A stretch of DNA of 64,000 bases from JALOAT01 sp041687015 (GCA_041687015.1 JAWLCT010000004.1:1-64000), one strand, 5' to 3'; positions 9,202 to 18,527 are shown, counted from the first letter of the stretch. Made by a program: numbers and translations. The notes: a model not told the origin generated them from the letters alone.

Positions 9202-9572
9202 GGGCGTATGATATCAGGAGTCACCTTTGCGTTGATGCGCGGTAACGAGGCTGATAGACTTTTCCTCTGGCGCTCCGTGACTTGCAGAACATTGACTGCG
9301 GTCGAGGGGAACCACGCCCCCGTGAAAGGGCCGGCGAGATTCAACGGTAAGGTTTACGGCATCCGTATCGCTCTGCGGTTTGGGTGCCATACAACAAGCG
9401 CGCTCCCGCAGTCGATAATGTTCCTGCTGGACAGGGCTGACTGAGTGTGGCCACGGCGGTGCCGACCGGATTTCCTTCCTCGGCCGTCTCGATTTGGGTC
9501 CCTCACACAAGCATCTGGCGAACCCGCGTCCGTTCATCGGACTGTGGTCGAGCGCCATAGAGACGGAAAAAC
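9202..9572 (+). promoter_or_regulatory. rne upstream region with candidate sigma-70 promoter
   Basis: This 371-nt region between divergent rluC and rne has no convincing gene. A candidate promoter is TTGATG at 9232-9237, a 17-nt spacer and TAGACT at 9255-9260, predicting a start near 9267 and a leader of about 300 nt. E. coli rne also has a leader of several hundred nt that RNase E uses for feedback control of its own mRNA. The match is 4/6 in each box; the leader role is by analogy. Confidence 0.4.
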
Positions 9573-12545
9573 ATGAAAAGAATGCTGTTTAACGCAACTC
9601 AGCCGGAAGAGTTGCGGGTTGCGCTCGTGGACGGGCAAAAGCTGTACGACCTGGATATCGAAAGCACCTCCCGGGCCCAGAAGAAATCCAACATCTACAA
9701 GGGCCGCATCACCCGCGTCGAGCCCAGTCTTGAAGCCGCCTTCGTCGATTACGGTGCCCAACGCCACGGCTTTCTGCCACTGAAGGAAATCTCCCGCAGT
9801 TACTTCTCGCGCGACGCCGAACCCGGCGGCCGCGTCAACATCCGGGACGTGATCCGCGAGGGTCAGGAAGTCGTCGTCCAGGTGGAGAAGGAGGAACGCG
9901 GTAACAAGGGCGCCGCCCTGACCACCTTCATCAGTCTGGCCGGTCGTTATCTGGTGCTGATGCCCAACAACCCGCGCGCCGGCGGGGTCTCGCGCCGCAT
10001 CGAGGGCGAAGACCGCTCCGAAATGCGCGATACCATGGCCCAGCTGAACATCCCTGCCGATATGGGCCTGATTGTCCGCACCGCCGGTGTGGGCAAGAGT
10101 GCAGAAGAACTCCAGTGGGATCTGGACTACCTGCTCCAGGTCTGGCGCGCCATCGAGGAAGCCGCCAAGGCCCAGCAGGCTCCGTTCCTCATCTACCAGG
10201 AATCCAGCGTGGTCATCCGCGCCATCCGCGACTACCTGCGTAACGACATCGCGGAAATCCTCATCGACGAGCCCAGCATCTACGAGCAGGCTCGCGAATT
10301 CATGAAGCAGGTGATGCCGCAGAATCTGAACAAGGTGAAGCTGTATCAGGACCGCGTTCCCCTCTTCACCCGTTACCAGATCGAAAGCCAGATCGAAACC
10401 GCGTTCCAACGCGAAGTGCAGCTGCCCTCCGGCGGCGCCCTGGTCATCGACCACACCGAAGCGCTCATCTCCATCGATATCAACTCGGCCCGTGCAACCA
10501 AGGGCGGGGACATCGAAGAGACCGCGCTCAACACCAATCTCGAAGCGGCGGACGAGATCGCCCGCCAACTGCGCCTGCGCGACCTGGGTGGTCTGGTGGT
10601 CATCGATTTCATCGACATGACACCCGCCAAGCACCAGCGCGAGGTGGAAAACCGCCTCAAGGAAGCGCTCAAGCAGGACCGTGCCCGCGTCCAGATCGGC
10701 CGCATCTCCCGTTTCGGACTGCTGGAAATGTCACGCCAGCGTCTGCGCCCCTCCCTCGGCGAATCCAGCCAGGTGGTCTGCCCGCGCTGCAACGGCCAAG
10801 GCACCATCCGCGGCGTGGAATCCCTCGCCCTCTCCATTCTGCGCATCCTCGAGGAGGAGGCCATGAAGGAGAAAACCGGCAAGGTGCTTGCGCGCACCCC
10901 GGTAGACGTGGCGTCGTTCCTGCTCAACGAAAAGCGCAATGCCGTGGCGGAAATCGAGGCGCGCCACGGCGTACGCGTGGTGCTGGTACCCAGCCCGAAC
11001 CTGGAGACGCCCAAATTCGAAGTTCAGCGCGTACGCATCGACGAACTCGAAGACGCCGGCGAGAAGACCAGTTATCAGCTCATCAACCAGCCGGAAGAGG
11101 CTCTCGAAAGCCCCGCAGAAGCGCGCAAGGTCGCTGTAGCGGCAGAACAACCTGCCGTAAGGTCGGTGACACCACCCGCCCCTGCGCCGGCACGCCAACC
11201 CGCCGAAGAGTCCAAGCCCGCGGGCGGTTTTCTGCGTCGCTTGTTCAGCGGCTTGTTCGGTAAATCCGAAACAGAAGCGCCTGCCCAGCCCACCCCCTCA
11301 CGACGGGAGGCACGCCGGCCCGCACCGGCGCGCGAGGCAAACGCATCGCGCCGCAGCGAAGGGAACGGACGTCGCCGCGGCGGTGATAACGCCCGAGGCG
11401 GCCGCAGCGAAGAAAAGGCCGAGCGTCAGCAGCGCAGTGAACGTCGCGAACGTCCGGAACGTCAGGAGCGCACCGCCCGCGCGGAGCGCCCGGAGCGGGA
11501 AGAACGTGCTGCGCGCCAGGAACGCCCGCAACGCCAGGAACGTCCGCAGCGCCAGGAACGTTCGGAACGCGAGGAGCGCCCGGAACGTGAGGCGCGGCAG
11601 CCCCGTCAGGAGCGCCCGGAGACATCCTTGCCGGCCGTGGCGGCGGACGCCGAACGCAGCGTGACCGCAACGGAAACGACCGAACTCGAGGCGCCACGTC
11701 CCCAGGACACAACCGAAGGCGAACGCAGCAGCGGCAGCCGGCGCGGCCGTCGTGGTGGTCGTCGTCGTCGTCGTGCGCGTGACCAGTACCCGGTGCCCGG
11801 TGCGGCAACGGCGGGCGAAGAAACCGGAACACCCGGGATTTCGCTGCTTGAACGCCAGCTCGCCCGGGCTGAAATGCCGGAGCGGACAGAGCCGCTGGGG
11901 CACCCGGTGACCATCGAGCCTGCCCCACGCGTGGTGGTTCCCAGCGAACCCCCGGTGAGCGATGTGTTCGCCGCCGCTGCCGAACCGGCAACGGCACAGG
12001 ACGCATCCGTCCCCGCGCCGACGGCGGCGCAGACTGCACCGGTGCCTGAGCAGATGACAGCCCGGGACGAAGGCATTCCCGTGGCATCCGAGGCTTCCAC
12101 TGATGCCGAGCCAGCGGTTGGTGAAACCCGCGTCGCGCCGGAGGCGCCCCACGTGGAACCAACGTTTGAGCATCAAGCACGTGAGGTGCAGGAAGACACC
12201 GCCAAGGTAAGCAACGAACAAACCACCGCACCGGAGGAAATCCCGGCAGATCGCGCTGGCCAGCCTGTTGCGGCCGAAGACACTGCCGCGGAACCCGCGC
12301 AGGCACCGGAAGAGCGTGCTGCAGAGCCCGTGGCAGCGCCGGACACAGCGCCTTCCGAGCCCGCTGCAGCACCGGAAGCAGCGACTTCCGAACCCGTCGA
12401 GGCGAACGAAGCAGCGACTGCCGAATCCCCTGCGGCACCGCAAGCGCCGAGCCCCGAACCGGCCGCGGGATCACAGGAGCAAGCTCAAGAAGCTGAGCGG
12501 CCTGCCGCCCCGACCGAAGGTACGGCTCAAGACAAGATACGTTAA
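9573..12545 (+). CDS. rne: Ribonuclease E
   Basis: 990 residues; essential endonuclease and degradosome scaffold. The catalytic half (about 1-500) starts MKRMLFNATQPEELRVALVDGQ's first part typical of RNase E and contains an S1 domain, catalytic Asp302 (SIDINSA) and Asp345 (VIDFIDMT), and the zinc-link cysteines 403 and 406 (CPRC); these match E. coli D303, D346, C404 and C407. An amphipathic GGFLRRLFSGLFGK at 551-564 corresponds to the E. coli membrane-targeting segment A. Residues about 577-690 are an Arg/Glu repeat tract, followed by an RRGRRGGRRRRR patch near 730 (RNA binding) and a long Ala/Glu/Pro-rich acidic tail. An intrinsic terminator follows the stop. Confidence 0.97.
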   Translation: MKRMLFNATQPEELRVALVDGQKLYDLDIESTSRAQKKSNIYKGRITRVEPSLEAAFVDYGAQRHGFLPLKEISRSYFSRDAEPGGRVNIRDVIREGQEVVVQVEKEERGNKGAALTTFISLAGRYLVLMPNNPRAGGVSRRIEGEDRSEMRDTMAQLNIPADMGLIVRTAGVGKSAEELQWDLDYLLQVWRAIEEAAKAQQAPFLIYQESSVVIRAIRDYLRNDIAEILIDEPSIYEQAREFMKQVMPQNLNKVKLYQDRVPLFTRYQIESQIETAFQREVQLPSGGALVIDHTEALISIDINSARATKGGDIEETALNTNLEAADEIARQLRLRDLGGLVVIDFIDMTPAKHQREVENRLKEALKQDRARVQIGRISRFGLLEMSRQRLRPSLGESSQVVCPRCNGQGTIRGVESLALSILRILEEEAMKEKTGKVLARTPVDVASFLLNEKRNAVAEIEARHGVRVVLVPSPNLETPKFEVQRVRIDELEDAGEKTSYQLINQPEEALESPAEARKVAVAAEQPAVRSVTPPAPAPARQPAEESKPAGGFLRRLFSGLFGKSETEAPAQPTPSRREARRPAPAREANASRRSEGNGRRRGGDNARGGRSEEKAERQQRSERRERPERQERTARAERPEREERAARQERPQRQERPQRQERSEREERPEREARQPRQERPETSLPAVAADAERSVTATETTELEAPRPQDTTEGERSSGSRRGRRGGRRRRRARDQYPVPGAATAGEETGTPGISLLERQLARAEMPERTEPLGHPVTIEPAPRVVVPSEPPVSDVFAAAAEPATAQDASVPAPTAAQTAPVPEQMTARDEGIPVASEASTDAEPAVGETRVAPEAPHVEPTFEHQAREVQEDTAKVSNEQTTAPEEIPADRAGQPVAAEDTAAEPAQAPEERAAEPVAAPDTAPSEPAAAPEAATSEPVEANEAATAESPAAPQAPSPEPAAGSQEQAQEAERPAAPTEGTAQDKIR
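11430..11625 (+). repeat. In-frame short repeats coding the RNase E arginine-rich tract
   Basis: Repeating 9- and 18-nt units of the kind CGCCAGGAACG / CGTCCGCAG encode RQERPQRQERPQRQER-like residues. Copies are imperfect, so the tract is an old, drifting expansion. This part of RNase E is disordered and varies in length between relatives. Confidence 0.75.
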
Positions 12546-12560
12546 GCCATCGTAGGGTTT

Positions 12561-12597
12561 AAAGAAAAAAGGGGGAGCTTCGGCTCCCCCCTTTTCT
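12561..12597. terminator. Bidirectional intrinsic terminator between rne and the phosphatase gene
   Basis: Perfect 8-bp stem GGGGGAGC / GCTCCCCC (12571-12578 and 12583-12590) with a TTCG tetraloop, flanked by an A-run upstream and TTTTCTTT downstream. It can serve both rne (+) and the convergent LMW phosphatase gene (-). Confidence 0.9.
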
Positions 12598-12619
12598 TTG
12601 CAGCTCTATTTCCTCTGAT

Positions 12620-13105
12620 TCACAGGTGAAGGCGACGAATCTCCTCGAGCAGTCCTCGTCCTGCCGCTTCCACCATGTCAAACACCCGATCGAAACCGCT
12701 CTGCCCGCCGTAGTACGGATCGGGTACCTCCTGCTCAGGCAGCTCGCTGGCAAATTCGAGAAACAGCCGCACCTTGTGGCGGTGATCGACGGGACACAGG
12801 CGTTCCAGTGCCAAAAGGTTCTGGCGATCCATGGCCAGCACATAGTCGAAGCGCTCAAAATCCAGATGCTCCACCTGGCGCGCCCGTTGCCCGCTCAAAT
12901 CCACCCCACGTTCGAGCGCCGTCGCCTGAGCCCGCCGGTCGGGCGGCTCGCCCACGTGATAGGCATGGGTGCCTGCTGAATCAATCGCGATCACTTCATC
13001 AAGTCCGGCCTCCGCCACCAGACGCTCGAACGCGCCCTGCGCGGTGGGGGAGCGACAAATGTTGCCCATGCAAACGAAGAGAACGTGGATGTTTCGTTTC
13101 GCCAT
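12620..13105 (-). CDS. Low-molecular-weight protein tyrosine phosphatase
   Basis: 161 residues with the CX5R phosphate loop VCMGNICRSP (Cys12, Arg18) near the N-terminus and the general-acid motif DPYYGG near the C-terminus; complete for the family. Bacterial members dephosphorylate tyrosine kinases of exopolysaccharide export or unknown proteins. No tyrosine kinase or polysaccharide genes are adjacent, so the partner is unknown. In many gammaproteobacteria this gene sits next to kdsB; here a response regulator and a small gene lie between. Confidence 0.92.
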   Translation of the reverse strand: MAKRNIHVLFVCMGNICRSPTAQGAFERLVAEAGLDEVIAIDSAGTHAYHVGEPPDRRAQATALERGVDLSGQRARQVEHLDFERFDYVLAMDRQNLLALERLCPVDHRHKVRLFLEFASELPEQEVPDPYYGGQSGFDRVFDMVEAAGRGLLEEIRRLHL

Positions 13106-13284
13106 TGTTCAGTGAACCGGAGTGGAATCAGTGAGTGAGATATCTGCGTGTGTCTGTCGGCAATCCGACTGTCTACGTTGGGCAGTTGCCAGGCCGATAG
13201 GTTGCCCGATGCCTTGAATGCCTGCCCTTTCAGAACAACCTGCGGGTTGCATTCACAGCGGGCATGCACGAGAGCATTGTTGCC

Positions 13285-13704
13285 TTATCTCTCCTGCGGC
13301 GGTCCCACGTTGGTCTGCAGCCAATAATTCACAATGAGCTTTACCACGTCCGTGAGCTGACGGTAATCGACGGGCTTGCGGATATAGCTGTTGGCGCCGA
13401 GGTCATAGCTCGTCATGACGTCGGTCTTTTCGATGGACGACGTGAACACCACGACCGGGATCATGCGGGTCTTGTTGTCGAGCCGGAGCGCCTGAAGGAC
13501 TTCCAGACCGCCCATCTTCGGCAGTTTCAGATCGAGTAGCACGAGCCTTGGCGGAGCAGCCGTTCCGAGCAGGTAATCGACGGCTTCTCGACCGTTGCGA
13601 GCCACTTCGATGGTGTCCGTGATGCCCGTCTGCTTGAGGGCTCGCAGGATGAGTTGTTCGTCATCCGGGTTGTCCTCGACCAGGAGAACCGTGTTGTTCG
13701 GCAT
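13285..13704 (-). CDS. Single-domain response regulator (Rcp1/CheY-like)
   Basis: 139 residues, receiver domain only: acidic pair Glu10/Asp11 (LLVEDNPDD), phospho-acceptor Asp58 (LLDLKLPKMGG), Thr88/Ser89 and Lys110 (RKPVDY). The NPDDEQLILRAL and GLEVL features are typical of Rcp1-type regulators that pair with phytochrome-like or hybrid kinases. No output domain and no kinase are nearby. A strong AGGAGGAAGG ribosome site precedes the ATG. Partner unknown. Confidence 0.92.
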   Translation of the reverse strand: MPNNTVLLVEDNPDDEQLILRALKQTGITDTIEVARNGREAVDYLLGTAAPPRLVLLDLKLPKMGGLEVLQALRLDNKTRMIPVVVFTSSIEKTDVMTSYDLGANSYIRKPVDYRQLTDVVKLIVNYWLQTNVGPPQER

Positions 13705-14044
13705 GAGATCCTTCCTCCTGTGTATATGTTAGTCGATGCACCGGTCGGGGTCGGCGGGACGATGATACGCGGGCAGCCGGCCTTTGGCGACTCCAGCCCA
13801 AATCCCTTTGGCTGCGAGGAGCCTCTCTGTTCGAACGCGCGGGCACCTGGTGCCAGCTGAGCGCGTGCAAAGGGCACACACCGACGGACAGGCCATGGCT
13901 TTCGCCCATGAAAAGCAGGTGATCCGGGATGCTGTTGAGAAACAACATACAGTGTTTCCGCTATCGAACACCGCCCCTGGAAATTTTCGTTCCCGAACGC
14001 GCGCCCGACAGCTAGAGTTATCGTTGGCGGAGGAACGCACACAC
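13705..14044. other. 340-nt intergenic region, no gene recognised
   Basis: It lies between the divergent response-regulator gene and the small ORF at 14045. It holds the ribosome sites of both genes, and presumably their promoters, but I could not pick a convincing -35/-10 pair. Frames crossing it give low-complexity translations and are not believed. Confidence 0.5.
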
Positions 14045-14308
14045 ATGAGCATCGAACAGCTGCGAGGCATGATAGGCCTGTCCGTGTCCTACCACGGCAG
14101 CCTCTGCTGTGTCGTCGAGGTGTTGGAGGACGGCCCGGCTCTGGTGCTGGTGGATCAATCGGACGGCATCAGCCTTCAGACCGATCAATATGGCGATCCG
14201 CGCCGGCAGGTGCCGGCGACCTATGTGGTCCCCGTATGGGAGCGCAGCGGTGACGCCCTGCACGAGGAATTCCTTTCTCTGGAGTTGCTGGAAGGCCGCT
14301 GTCACTGA
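14045..14308 (+). CDS. Small conserved-looking hypothetical protein, 87 aa
   Basis: Begins MSIEQLRGMIGLSVSYHG and continues with a beta-rich pattern (CCVVEVLEDGPALVLVDQ, then ATYVVPVWE). GGAGG lies 11 nt upstream of the ATG. The alternation of hydrophobic strands suggests a small SH3-like or barrel fold, but I do not recognise the family. It is cytoplasmic, with no signal peptide or membrane segment. The frame extends upstream to 13784, but that part lies in a non-coding-looking region; start 14045 is preferred. It converges on kdsB. Confidence 0.65.
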   Translation: MSIEQLRGMIGLSVSYHGSLCCVVEVLEDGPALVLVDQSDGISLQTDQYGDPRRQVPATYVVPVWERSGDALHEEFLSLELLEGRCH

Positions 14309-14340
14309 CAGCGCTTCGGCTTATCCCCGGCGCCGATTGA

Positions 14341-15120
14341 CTAAAAAGTGTCCGCCCGTTCGGGCTGGTTTAGCAGGGCCCGGACCTTGTCGAGGTCCTC
14401 GGGCGTATCCACGCCCGGTCCCGGCAATGCGGAGGCTTGCGAGACGTGGATCTTCTCTCCCATCCACAAAACGCGCAGTTGTTCCAGAGACTCGCGCGTC
14501 TCCAGCTCGCACGCTGGTGTGCCCACATATCGGGAAAGAAAGCCTGCACGGTAGGCATAGATGCCGAGGTGCCGGTAATGGCGTACGCCAGGGGGCAGTT
14601 CTCCCGGCTGTTTCGCCAGGGCATCGCGGTCCCAGGGAATGGGTGCTCGGCTGAAATACAGTGCAAACCCGTTGCCGTCGAACACGACCTTCACCACGTT
14701 GGGATCGAACAGTTCCTCCCCGGACGCGATGGGCGTGCACAACGTGGCCATGGGCGCGGTGGGGTGTTCGAGCAACCCAGCGGCAACCTGGCGCAGCAGC
14801 ACGGGCAGCATTAGCGGTTCGTCCCCCTGCAAGTTGACGATGAGTTCGTCTTCGCCATAACCACGCTGCGTCACCACCTCAGCAAGACGTTCGCTCCCCG
14901 AGCGATGGTGCGCCGCGGTCATGCAGACCTGGGCGCCAAAACCTTCGGCGGCGGCGCAGATGCGTTCGTCATCGGTGGCGATCACCACTTCTTTCGCGCC
15001 GCTTTCCACGGCCCGTTCGTACACGTGCTGCAACATGGGCTTGCCGCCGATTTCGAGCAGCGGTTTGCCGGGCAGGCGCGTGGACGCGTGGCGCGCAGGA
15101 ATCACGACGCGAAAATTCAC
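14341..15120 (-). CDS. kdsB: 3-deoxy-manno-octulosonate cytidylyltransferase (CMP-Kdo synthetase)
   Basis: 259 residues. Activates Kdo with CTP for the lipopolysaccharide inner core. N-terminal nucleotide-binding motif VVIPARHASTRLPGKPL, then NLQGDEPL and the RHLGIYAYR region, all family signatures. Last gene of the exbB-exbD-msbA-lpxK-Trm112-kdsB operon, overlapping the Trm112-like gene by 4 nt. Full length. Confidence 0.97.
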   Translation of the reverse strand: MNFRVVIPARHASTRLPGKPLLEIGGKPMLQHVYERAVESGAKEVVIATDDERICAAAEGFGAQVCMTAAHHRSGSERLAEVVTQRGYGEDELIVNLQGDEPLMLPVLLRQVAAGLLEHPTAPMATLCTPIASGEELFDPNVVKVVFDGNGFALYFSRAPIPWDRDALAKQPGELPPGVRHYRHLGIYAYRAGFLSRYVGTPACELETRESLEQLRVLWMGEKIHVSQASALPGPGVDTPEDLDKVRALLNQPERADTF

Positions 15121-15299
15121 TTCACTTCCTCTTCCGCGCTCAGCTCCCGCGCTTCGTCCTCCAGCATCACGGGAATGTCGTCACGCACCGGATAAGCCAG
15201 GCGATCGGCCTTGCAGATGAGTTCCTGCTTGTCGGGACGGTAGACGAGCGGCCCTTTGCAAATGGGACAAACCAGAATTTCCAGCAGTTTCTTGTCCAT
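15117..15299 (-). CDS. Trm112 family small zinc-ribbon protein
   Basis: 60 residues, MDKKLLEILVCPICKGPL. CPIC at the N-terminus and a later Cys (LICKADR) suggest a partial zinc knuckle, and AYPVRDDIPVML is the family core. In E. coli the equivalent small gene (ycaR) sits between lpxK and kdsB, as here. Eukaryotic Trm112 activates methyltransferases; the bacterial role is unknown. ATG at 15297-15299; overlaps kdsB by 4 nt and starts 2 nt after lpxK ends. Confidence 0.92.
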   Translation of the reverse strand: MDKKLLEILVCPICKGPLVYRPDKQELICKADRLAYPVRDDIPVMLEDEARELSAEEEVK

Positions 15300-15301
15300 G
15301 C

Positions 15302-16267
15302 TTACCTCTCGATGAGTTCCAGAATCCGTCGACCGGCCGTCTCGGGCACTTGCGCTTCCACCGGCAGATACCAGTGGTTTTCCCGCGCGAAACGGCCGCA
15401 CTTTACCGCATCTTTTTCCGTCATGATCACCGGCAGTTCATCACCGAAACCAAGGTCATCGATGCCAAAAGCATAATGATCAGGGAAAGCATGTTCCACG
15501 GGGTGCAGGCCGGCCGAAGCGAGACTGAAGAAAAACCGCGTCGGATCGCCGATGGCTGCCACAGCATGCACACGTTGCCCCCTCATCGCCGCCAGGGGAA
15601 TTCTCCTGCCGTCAGCCAGATTAACCAGCGTGTCGCCGACCAGGTGTACATTGTCCGGACCGTCTCCCCCGTTGGTGAGCACCAGGTCCACGGTTTCAAG
15701 TCGTTGCGGACGCTCACGCAAGGGACCCGCCGGCAGGCAGCGTTGGTTGCCCAATCCTCGACGCCCATCCACGACGGCCACTTCCACATTGCGTGCCAGG
15801 CGGTAATGCTGCAGGCCATCATCGGAAACGATCACGTCGAGATCGTGGTGATGCAGGAGCAATTCCCCCGCCGCCACCCGGTCCGGCCCCACCGCCATGG
15901 GCGCTCCCGTGCGCCGTGCAATGAGCACCGGTTCATCACCTACTTGCGCCGGGTCACTCTGCGCGTCCACCGGTTGCGGCCATTCGCGCGCTGCGCCGCG
16001 GTAACCGCGACTGATCACGCCTACCCGCTTGCCGTGTCGGCGCAGGTAATTCACCAACCAGACCACGATGGGCGTCTTGCCGCTGCCGCCCACGGTGATG
16101 TTGCCTATCACCACCACCGGGACGCCCAGATGGCCGGCCCGCAACCAGCCGCGCCGATAGGCCGCGCGCCTTAGCACGGCCAGGGCCCGGAAAACCCAGG
16201 AAACGGGAAGCAGCAGTCGCGACAGCGTGTTGTCGTCGTACCAGTAATGATCCAGCCGTTTCATCAA
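15302..16267 (-). CDS. lpxK: Tetraacyldisaccharide 4'-kinase
   Basis: 321 residues. LpxK phosphorylates the lipid A disaccharide at the inner membrane. N-terminal hydrophobic stretch around LLLPVSWVFRALAVLRRAAY and Walker A GNITVGGSGKTPIV, both family hallmarks; the VSDDGLQHYRLARNVEVAVVD region holds the catalytic acidic pair. Overlaps msbA by 4 nt (ATGA), so lipid A kinase and lipid A flippase are translationally coupled. Confidence 0.96.
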   Translation of the reverse strand: MMKRLDHYWYDDNTLSRLLLPVSWVFRALAVLRRAAYRRGWLRAGHLGVPVVVIGNITVGGSGKTPIVVWLVNYLRRHGKRVGVISRGYRGAAREWPQPVDAQSDPAQVGDEPVLIARRTGAPMAVGPDRVAAGELLLHHHDLDVIVSDDGLQHYRLARNVEVAVVDGRRGLGNQRCLPAGPLRERPQRLETVDLVLTNGGDGPDNVHLVGDTLVNLADGRRIPLAAMRGQRVHAVAAIGDPTRFFFSLASAGLHPVEHAFPDHYAFGIDDLGFGDELPVIMTEKDAVKCGRFARENHWYLPVEAQVPETAGRRILELIER

Positions 16268-18030
16268 AGGGCGGCGGCCGCGGGTGCGTCGGCAAACTGC
16301 AGGCGGTAAAGGTTGGCATAGGCCCCGTCGCGTGCCAGCAGTTCGTCATGGCGGCCGGTCTCAAGGATACGTCCCTGTTCCATGACCACGATGCAATCGG
16401 CGCGCTCGATAGTGGACAGGCGATGCGCGATGATGAGCGTGGAGCGATTGGCCATGAGTTTTTCCAGGCCTGCCTGGATGTGGCGCTCCGACTCCGTATC
16501 CAATGCAGAAGTCGCCTCGTCGAGGATCAATACGGGAGCGTTTTTGAGCAGGGCACGGGCAATGGCCAGCCGCTGGCGCTGACCACCGGAAAGCAGCACG
16601 CCGTTTTCGCCAACCATCGTGTCCAAGCCGTCCGGCAGTTGCGAAATGAACTCCATGGCATGGGCCGCCTCTGCAGCCGCGACGATGTCCTCGCGGCTGG
16701 CTTCCTTCAGACGCCCGTAAGCGATGTTGTTGGCGATGGTGTCGTTGAACAGGGTGATGTGCTGGCTCACCAGGGCGATCTGATCACGCAGACTCACCAG
16801 CTTGATGTCGCGCACATCGGTGCCGTCGAGCAGGATGGCGCCCGATTCGAGCTCATAGAAACGGGGCAACAGATTTACCAGGGTGGATTTTCCGCTGCCC
16901 GAGCGTCCTACGAACGCGATGGATTTGCCCGGTTCCAGTGAGAAACTGATGCCTTTCAACACCTCGGGGCCGGAAGGTGTGTAGCGGAAGTGCACGTCAC
17001 GGTACTCGATGGCGCCGTGGGCACGTGTCAGTTCCAGGGTTCCCGTATCGTTCTCTTCCGGTTCGTCCATGAACGCGAAAATGGTGCCGGCCGCCGCGAT
17101 GCCCCGCTGCAGTGCAGCATTCATGGAGGTGAGGCGCTTGATAGGCGCAAGCAGCATCATCATCGCCGCAACGAAGGACATGAACGTACCCACGGTCAGG
17201 GTGTCGAGCATGTTCAGGGCGGTGTAGATGACCACCGCCGCACCACTGGCGGCCACTAATTGCACCGTGGGAACATTGGCCGCGCTGGTGGCGACCATGC
17301 GCATGTTCAGCCGACGGTTGCGCTCGTTGGCTTCCTCGAAGCGGGCGCTTTCGTACGTCTGACCCGAGAAAATCTTCACCACCCGCTGACCTTCGATGGT
17401 CTCCTCACCGATGTGTGTCACGTCCGCCATGGAAGCCTGAATACGTGTGCTGTAACGGCGGAAGCGACGGCTGATCTTGCGCGTGATGTGGGCGATGAGC
17501 GGACTGCCCACCAGCAGGATGCAGGCCAGCATCCAGTCGATGTAAAACATCCAGGCCAACAGCCCGATGACGGTAAGAGTATCGCGCACGGCCACCGTGA
17601 TGACCTGCGAACTGGCGTGCGCCACCTGCTCCACGTCGTACACCAGGCGCGACAGCAGTGAACCGGAAGGCGTGCGATCGAAGAAGGCCACCGGCAGGCG
17701 CAGAATCTTCTCGAACACCTGCGTGCGCAGGGCCTTGATCACCTGTCTGGCCACCCAGCTCATCCAGTACGTGGAGAGATACGATGCCACGCCCCGGACG
17801 AGAAAAATGACGATAAGACCGATGGGCGCGAGGCGGATGATTTCCTTGTCGCGCTCCACGAAGCTGCCGTCCACGAAGGGCTTGATGAGGGCGGCGAACG
17901 CGGTTTCGGTAGCGGCAACGAAGACCATGCCGATGGCGGCCAGCACGAACGCCCGCCAGAACGGCAGGATGTAACCCATCAAGCGGCGGTAAATTCGCAC
18001 GCCGTTCAGGTCAGGAGTGGCAGCGCCCAT
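16264..18030 (-). CDS. msbA: Lipid A export ATP-binding/permease protein
   Basis: 588 residues, a half-transporter: six predicted membrane helices in about 1-320, then an ABC domain with Walker A VGRSGSGKSTL, signature LSGGQRQRLAIARALL and Walker B VLILDEATSALD, plus the H-loop IIAHRLST. MsbA flips core-lipid A across the inner membrane. Its place between exbBD and lpxK supports MsbA over a general multidrug half-transporter. Confidence 0.95.
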   Translation of the reverse strand: MGAATPDLNGVRIYRRLMGYILPFWRAFVLAAIGMVFVAATETAFAALIKPFVDGSFVERDKEIIRLAPIGLIVIFLVRGVASYLSTYWMSWVARQVIKALRTQVFEKILRLPVAFFDRTPSGSLLSRLVYDVEQVAHASSQVITVAVRDTLTVIGLLAWMFYIDWMLACILLVGSPLIAHITRKISRRFRRYSTRIQASMADVTHIGEETIEGQRVVKIFSGQTYESARFEEANERNRRLNMRMVATSAANVPTVQLVAASGAAVVIYTALNMLDTLTVGTFMSFVAAMMMLLAPIKRLTSMNAALQRGIAAAGTIFAFMDEPEENDTGTLELTRAHGAIEYRDVHFRYTPSGPEVLKGISFSLEPGKSIAFVGRSGSGKSTLVNLLPRFYELESGAILLDGTDVRDIKLVSLRDQIALVSQHITLFNDTIANNIAYGRLKEASREDIVAAAEAAHAMEFISQLPDGLDTMVGENGVLLSGGQRQRLAIARALLKNAPVLILDEATSALDTESERHIQAGLEKLMANRSTLIIAHRLSTIERADCIVVMEQGRILETGRHDELLARDGAYANLYRLQFADAPAAAAL

Positions 18031-18110
18031 GGATTTGGCTCTTCAGTGAAGTCGGTGAAATCCCGTTTGCAGGTGGGCCCGCCAGGCAGTGCCGTCTGCA
18101 GCCGGAAACA

Positions 18111-18527
18111 TTATTCGTCAGGCTTGGCGGTTGCGATGGTGATGTGCACGTAACCGAGCTGACCGGCGGCATCCATGGCACGCACCACCGCCTCGTGGGG
18201 TGTCTTGCGGTCCGCGCTGAGAATGACCTTGGGCTGCGCGTTGTCACCCGCGGCGCCCTGCATAGCGCGCTTCAGCGTTTCCAGCTGGGTGTTCACCACC
18301 TCCCGCTTGTTGACGTAATAACGCCCTTCCGCATCGATGGTGATCTCGACCACACTGCCCTCGGCCTCCATCGCAGCACCGCTCGCCTCGGGCAGTTCCA
18401 CGCTCAACTGCGTCTCGCGTTCGAAGGTGGACGCAACCATGAAAAAGATGAGCAGCAGAAACACCACGTCGATGAGCGACGTGAGATTGATTTCGGGCTC
18501 GTCGACACGACGACGCTGCAGACGCAT
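18111..18527 (-). CDS. exbD: ExbD/TolR family proton-channel subunit
   Basis: 138 residues with one N-terminal membrane helix (about 15-36) containing NLTSLIDVVFLLLIFFMV; the Asp in LIDVVF is the conserved proton-path residue. The rest is periplasmic. With ExbB it uses proton motive force to energise a TonB- or TolA-like partner. No tonB is in the operon. ExbBD upstream of msbA is common in this class, so the partner may be encoded elsewhere. It abuts exbB, sharing a base at the junction. Confidence 0.92.
   Translation of the reverse strand: MRLQRRRVDEPEINLTSLIDVVFLLLIFFMVASTFERETQLSVELPEASGAAMEAEGSVVEITIDAEGRYYVNKREVVNTQLETLKRAMQGAAGDNAQPKVILSADRKTPHEAVVRAMDAAGQLGYVHITIATAKPDE

Noticed and set aside
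9148..9444. 98-codon plus-strand frame before rne
   Set aside because: Starts inside rluC on the opposite strand, has no ribosome site or recognisable domain; the region is better explained as the rne leader.
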